DNA of 26,364 bases from Planctomycetaceae bacterium (GTDB taxonomy: Bacteria > Planctomycetota > Planctomycetia > Planctomycetales > Planctomycetaceae), in contig DLVV01000129.1 in the NCBI GenBank assembly GCA_003445035.1, positions 1 to 26,364 on the forward strand, in the 5' to 3' direction. The notes under the pieces were generated by a model. The model ran no database searches. It had not been told where the DNA came from and worked only from the letters and a program-made list of their open reading frames with translations. The first letter of the stretch is position 1; each line of letters begins with the position of its first letter. Made by a program: the position numbers and the translations under genes. Below are positions 23,244-26,364 of this stretch, piece by piece.

Positions 23244-23692
23244 CAGTTGAGTTGCCCCTTGATCATCCGCTGGGTGTCTTCCCAGCCACTGTCGAGTACC
23301 GCGAGGTATTCCTGTGGATCGAGCAATGTGGCTTCCGTCCGAAACCGATACAGCCAACCATCCCCGTAACCGGCGGTGTTGATTGCTGAAGGGTCCTCGA
23401 GTGGAACCTCGTTGAATTCCATCACCTGTCCGTCCACCGGGGCAAACAGGCTCGAAACGGCCTTCGAGCTCTCGATCTCTCCTATCTCCTGCCGGGCCAC
23501 CACATTCGTGTGAGGATCGACGGTCCAGTCCAGAAAGTACACATCCTGCAACAGGCGAACCGCGTAGGACGTCAGTCCCACCTTCAGGCCATCGCCATCT
23601 TCCTGAAGCCAGAGGTGGTTCTCTGCGTACCGTCGGTCCCCCGGCACCAGCGCTTCGAATTCACCCATCATGAAGACCAGATCGTCGGCCAT
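23243..23692 (-). CDS. GcvH-like lipoyl-domain protein
   Basis: This 149-residue protein is of the glycine cleavage H-protein family, a beta-barrel that carries lipoate on a lysine. The core matches well: [10 protein letters not shown] at the start of the fold, [19 protein letters not shown], and the lipoyl-lysine region [17 protein letters not shown] with Lys77. The tail [18 protein letters not shown] is also typical. No gcvT or gcvP is present, so it may act outside glycine cleavage, as known for lipoate-binding proteins of sulfur metabolism. The start is uncertain. The ATG at 23692 is a compromise; internal ATGs at 23671 and 23668 would give a more canonical N-terminus, and one at 23740 lacks a ribosome binding site. 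It is the first gene of the probable operon that continues with the ferredoxin-like, cyclase and prenyl synthase genes. Confidence 0.85.
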   Translation of the reverse strand: MADDLVFMMGEFEALVPGDRRYAENHLWLQEDGDGLKVGLTSYAVRLLQDVYFLDWTVDPHTNVVARQEIGEIESSKAVSSLFAPVDGQVMEFNEVPLEDPSAINTAGYGDGWLYRFRTEATLLDPQEYLAVLDSGWEDTQRMIKGQLN

Positions 23693-23777
23693 GAGGGATA
23701 GAGAATTCGAGGAAAGTGACGGAGTTAGCCGAAAAGCCATCCCCAGGGAGTGCTGCTAGTAGAAACTGTGCCCGCGG

Positions 23778-23789
23778 TGCTTGCAAGCA
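23778..23789. repeat. Perfect 12-bp palindrome upstream of the GcvH-like gene
   Basis: TGCTTGCAAGCA is self-complementary, with no spacer. It lies in the 110-bp gap between the symporter stop and the GcvH-like start, upstream of the latter in its direction of transcription. Lack of a loop and T-tract argues against a terminator. It may be an operator for the operon. Chance occurrence is possible. Confidence 0.35.
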
Positions 23790-23802
23790 GTTCCACCAAC
23801 CT

Positions 23803-25425
23803 CTAGCTCCGCCCGAAGTACGGTGCCAGTTGTTCTTCGTCCTGCCCCCGTGTGCACAGGCTGACGACGGCGACCAGCGCGGCCGAACCCACAAAACCGT
23901 AAACGAACGCATGCAGTGGGACAATGGGATCGAACAGGGGTTTGAGGACGAAGATCGCCGCAATATAGACCACGCCTCCGCCGGCCAGCCCCGCGGTCAC
24001 ACCCGATGCTGTCGCCCGTCGCCAGAACAGCGTCGCCAGCCCCGGCCAGAACAGTGCCGAGGCCGACCCGCCAACGTAGTGAATCACCAGCGGTTGCAGA
24101 AAACTCGGCTCAATCATCAATGCCCCGGCAAAGACCCCCGCCCCGGCCAGGGCGGTCACCGAATAACTCAGCCGCCTGACACCGTTATCCGACAGTTGAA
24201 CACCAAAGGACTTCTCGATCAGGTCTCGTACCACGCTGGCACTGATGACCAGCAGCGCCGAATCGACCGTCGACATGACCGCGGCAAATGGGGCAGCAAT
24301 CAGCAGGCCGGCCAACATCGCCGGCGCAACATCGAGTTCAACCAGTTTCCGGGCCAGGGCCGGCATCGCCTGATCGGACTTTCCCGGCGGCAGGTTGATT
24401 CCCAGCGAGTGTGCACAGTTCATCGTGATCAGGCTGCTGCCGTACATCAGCAGGAAGTACGGAGCCAGTACGATCAGCGCCCGTCTCAAGGCCTTGGTAT
24501 CGCGGAAGGCCAACATTCGCGGCACCGTCGTGGGCATCATCAGCGCTCCCAGCGAGCGGATCAGGAACAACGACAGCCCCATGCCAAACGGCAGGAACAT
24601 CCCGCCCATCCGATCGTCTCCGGGTTCGGTGTGTTTCCGTGGACCGGGCGGATACAGGTACGCGTGACGCTCGGTCTCCACCCCGTGCTCGGCCGCCTCG
24701 GGATCCACTCGCACCGCCTGCGACCTCTCGCCGGTCAGTGTCGCCCGTTCCAGGCCGCCGACAGCCGACAGGGCCAGGGGAACCAGCAGCACGACCCCGA
24801 TGATCATCACGATACCCTGCAGCGTGTCGGTCCAGGCCACGGCCCGGAACCCACCGACGGTGGTGTAGGCCACCACCGAGACGGCAAACAGCAGTAGCCC
24901 CATCGCGTAGCTGGTCTCGAGCAGATTCTCGAGAATCCTCGCACCTGCGACGAACTGGGCGATCAGGTAGACACTGGTCGTGACCAGGATCACCATCGAG
25001 TAAGTCACACCCACCGCATGCGACCCGAACCGGTCTCTCAGCAGGTCGACCAGCGTCAGCGCACCGGTCCGACGTGCCAACCGATTGATCCTCTTACCGA
25101 CGATTCCCAACCCGACCACCGCGGTCACTATCGAACCGCTGACCCAGAAGGCCATGCTCCAGCCGTAAGAGTACACCAGAGAGGGGTAGCCCAGGAAACT
25201 GCCTCCACTGGCCATCGTCGCCACCCACGACATCGCCAGCACCCAGGTCCCGAAGCTGCGGTCCGCCACGTAATACTCGGAACGAAAATCTCCGGTCTTC
25301 TGGTGACGGTGCGAGAGCACCGTGATCACGGCCACTCCGAGCATGAACAGCCCGAAGGGGACCAGGATCGCGAAGTCCCGCTGTCCGAGATGGTACCACG
25401 GTTGCTGGGCAAGCAGTCCGGTCAC
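23803..25425 (-). CDS. Sodium:solute symporter (SSS) family, PanF-like
   Basis: This 540-residue protein has about thirteen transmembrane helices. SSS features are YYVADRSFGTWVLAMSWVAT, ASGGSFLGYPSLVYSYGW in the second helix, VVAYTTVGGFRAVAWTDTLQ (the common GG-x-x-A-V-x-x-T-D-x-x-Q motif), and APFAAVMSTVDSALLVISAS near the sodium-site helix. The pairing with a DUF997 gene matches the PanF/YhdT arrangement, so a small organic anion is plausible, but the substrate is not proven. A long hydrophilic loop at about residues 225-270 is unusual. The GTG start overlaps the DUF997 stop as GTGA and has GAGGTG upstream. The neighbouring sulfatase suggests that the transporter takes up a desulfated product. 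Confidence 0.92.
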   Translation of the reverse strand: MTGLLAQQPWYHLGQRDFAILVPFGLFMLGVAVITVLSHRHQKTGDFRSEYYVADRSFGTWVLAMSWVATMASGGSFLGYPSLVYSYGWSMAFWVSGSIVTAVVGLGIVGKRINRLARRTGALTLVDLLRDRFGSHAVGVTYSMVILVTTSVYLIAQFVAGARILENLLETSYAMGLLLFAVSVVAYTTVGGFRAVAWTDTLQGIVMIIGVVLLVPLALSAVGGLERATLTGERSQAVRVDPEAAEHGVETERHAYLYPPGPRKHTEPGDDRMGGMFLPFGMGLSLFLIRSLGALMMPTTVPRMLAFRDTKALRRALIVLAPYFLLMYGSSLITMNCAHSLGINLPPGKSDQAMPALARKLVELDVAPAMLAGLLIAAPFAAVMSTVDSALLVISASVVRDLIEKSFGVQLSDNGVRRLSYSVTALAGAGVFAGALMIEPSFLQPLVIHYVGGSASALFWPGLATLFWRRATASGVTAGLAGGGVVYIAAIFVLKPLFDPIVPLHAFVYGFVGSAALVAVVSLCTRGQDEEQLAPYFGRS

Positions 25426-25760
25426 CGTGCCACCCCCACCTCACCATCAGGCCCGATCACCTGGTCGGGATCATCGTCGGCGAGCACCCGGAGAGCGAAC
25501 CACCAGGCTGCGGCAATCTCGATGAACCACGGTACGAACAGTCCCCAGACCACCCACGCCGGCATCCCCCAGATCAATTCGGGGGTCTCGGGACGTTCGG
25601 AGACCGGCAAGTAACCCCAGCCGATCACCACCACCAGTGTCCACGCCAATCCCGCCAGCCACATTCCCAGCACCACGCCGGCTTCCCGCAGGCACTGCCG
25701 CAGGTGCCGCGACTCGGGATCCCCCATGGGAGGCACCGCCCCGGTCTCACTGGTGTCCAT
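25422..25760 (-). CDS. DUF997 (YhdT-like) small membrane protein
   Basis: This 112-residue protein has two transmembrane helices (about GVVLGMWLAGLAWTLVVVIG and WVVWGLFVPWFIEIAAAWWF). That is the layout of DUF997/YhdT proteins, which are encoded with PanF-type symporters and probably form a small subunit. The ATG at 25760 overlaps the sulfatase end by 14 bp. A second ATG at 25727 would lie after the sulfatase stop and is an equal candidate. Its own stop overlaps the symporter start. The C-terminal tail is acidic (DDDPDQVIG). Confidence 0.85.
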   Translation of the reverse strand: MDTSETGAVPPMGDPESRHLRQCLREAGVVLGMWLAGLAWTLVVVIGWGYLPVSERPETPELIWGMPAWVVWGLFVPWFIEIAAAWWFALRVLADDDPDQVIGPDGEVGVAR

Positions 25761-26364
25761 CACCCGACTCAAAACGTGGCTCCTCGCCCGGAACAGGCGA
25801 ATTGACGAATGTCCCCCGTGACAGCACCGCCTCGCGACCGCCATGAGAGGATACCAGGGCGGCCTGGTCCGCCTTGGCCCTCGCATCGACCTCGTCCGGG
25901 TCCAGGATCTCGGCCAGCAAAGCCTCCATCCGCTCTCGAATCTCCACGCTGTTCGGATCGTGTGCCAGGTCGATCGTCTCGAACGGATCGGCGGCGAGAT
26001 CAAACAACTGGGGCTCTTCGCCGACGTAGTGAATGTACTTGTGCGCCCCGTGACGGATCATGAAACTTCCGCGTGTCGTACCCACAGCGTGGTACTCGCT
26101 GAAAGCCGCCCGGCCCAGTGGTTCGCCACCGGCAATCGACCACAACGATCGTCCCGGCAGGTCGGTATCGCCGCTCTCGGCTTCCACGCCAACCGCTTCG
26201 AGAATCGTGGGGTGGCAGTCGACCAGGGTCACCGGGTCGTTGGTCGATTGCCCGATGGGCACCTCGGGGCCGGCCAGGATCAGCGGCACGGCGGCGGATT
26301 CCTCGTAGAGCGTGAACTTGCCCCACAAACCGCGGCGGCCCATGCTCTCGCCGTGATCGCTCGT
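25747..26364 (-). CDS. Sulfatase, C-terminal part (truncated by window edge)
   Basis: The frame is open to the right edge, so the N-terminal catalytic part, with the formylglycine Cys/Ser motif, is outside the window. The visible start TSDHGESMGRRGLWGKFTLY is the metal-ligand Asp-His pair and following lysine region of alkaline-phosphatase-fold sulfatases. It is followed by EESAAVPLILAGP. VDCHPTILEAVGV, LPGRSLW and PQLFDLAADPFETIDLA are typical of the C-terminal sub-domain. Sulfatases hydrolyse sulfate esters of sugars or small molecules and are very numerous in marine planctomycetes. Choline-sulfatase and glycosaminoglycan-type sulfatases share these features, so the substrate is open. No signal peptide can be judged. 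The gene is followed by DUF997 and the SSS symporter. Confidence 0.92.
   Translation of the reverse strand, partial: TSDHGESMGRRGLWGKFTLYEESAAVPLILAGPEVPIGQSTNDPVTLVDCHPTILEAVGVEAESGDTDLPGRSLWSIAGGEPLGRAAFSEYHAVGTTRGSFMIRHGAHKYIHYVGEEPQLFDLAADPFETIDLAHDPNSVEIRERMEALLAEILDPDEVDARAKADQAALVSSHGGREAVLSRGTFVNSPVPGEEPRFESGDGHQ

Noticed and set aside
23716..24897. Plus-strand frame of 393 codons opposite the SSS symporter
   Set aside because: The composition (Gln, Arg, His) is unlike real proteins and it lies fully within a well-supported symporter gene.

Overview
The window is high-GC bacterial chromosome and most likely comes from a planctomycete (Planctomycetota) or a close relative. The reasons are a sulfatase next to a sodium/solute symporter, a squalene-hopene-cyclase-family gene joined to a DUF116/polyprenyl-synthetase fusion, a DUF1569 protein, a divergent CsrA just before uppS-cdsA, and a MutL/DUF6754 membrane gene set. 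This assignment is inference from gene content. No rRNA, tRNA, CRISPR array, phage or insertion sequence was seen. Coding density is high and the genes look like ordinary chromosomal genes.

Layout. Positions 1-2695 (+): the 3' part of nuoN (complex I proton-pumping subunit), an uncharacterised helical protein and a TatD-family nuclease. Positions 2827-11073 (+): seven tightly packed genes. They are a small hypothetical protein, a MutL-type ASKHA ATPase, a predicted barrel-sandwich protein with a KOW-like end, a signal-peptide/FN3-like/DUF6754 membrane protein, and three uncharacterised membrane proteins. An SDR oxidoreductase follows, convergent with a D-2-hydroxyacid dehydrogenase on the minus strand. 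Positions 13146-15066 (+): a csrA-like gene, uppS and cdsA. Positions 15094-16500 (-): an MFS-like transporter. Positions 16644-18353 (+): a DUF1569 protein, a SufE-like protein and a DUF309 protein. Positions 18428-23692 (-): a probable operon in the order GcvH-like lipoyl carrier, two-cluster ferredoxin-like protein, squalene/hopene-type cyclase, DUF116-polyprenyl synthetase fusion. Positions 23803-26364 (-): the C-terminal part of a sulfatase, a DUF997 small membrane protein and an SSS symporter, translationally coupled.

Two regions stand out as possible undescribed systems. The first is the MutL/KOW/DUF6754 gene set. It places a cytoplasmic actin/Hsp70-fold ATPase and a soluble adaptor-like protein beside four membrane proteins with large non-membrane domains, and no B12-dependent mutase is visible to explain MutL. 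It looks like an envelope-spanning complex of unknown purpose. The second is the isoprenoid-cyclisation operon, which combines a lipoyl-type carrier, an Fe-S protein and a cysteine-rich DUF116 domain with a prenyl synthase and a terpene cyclase. This suggests redox or sulfur chemistry linked to polycyclic lipid synthesis.

uppS and cdsA supply the undecaprenyl carrier and CDP-diacylglycerol for envelope synthesis, so much of the window concerns membranes and the envelope. All assignments come from reading the sequence and recalling family motifs; no database search was run.
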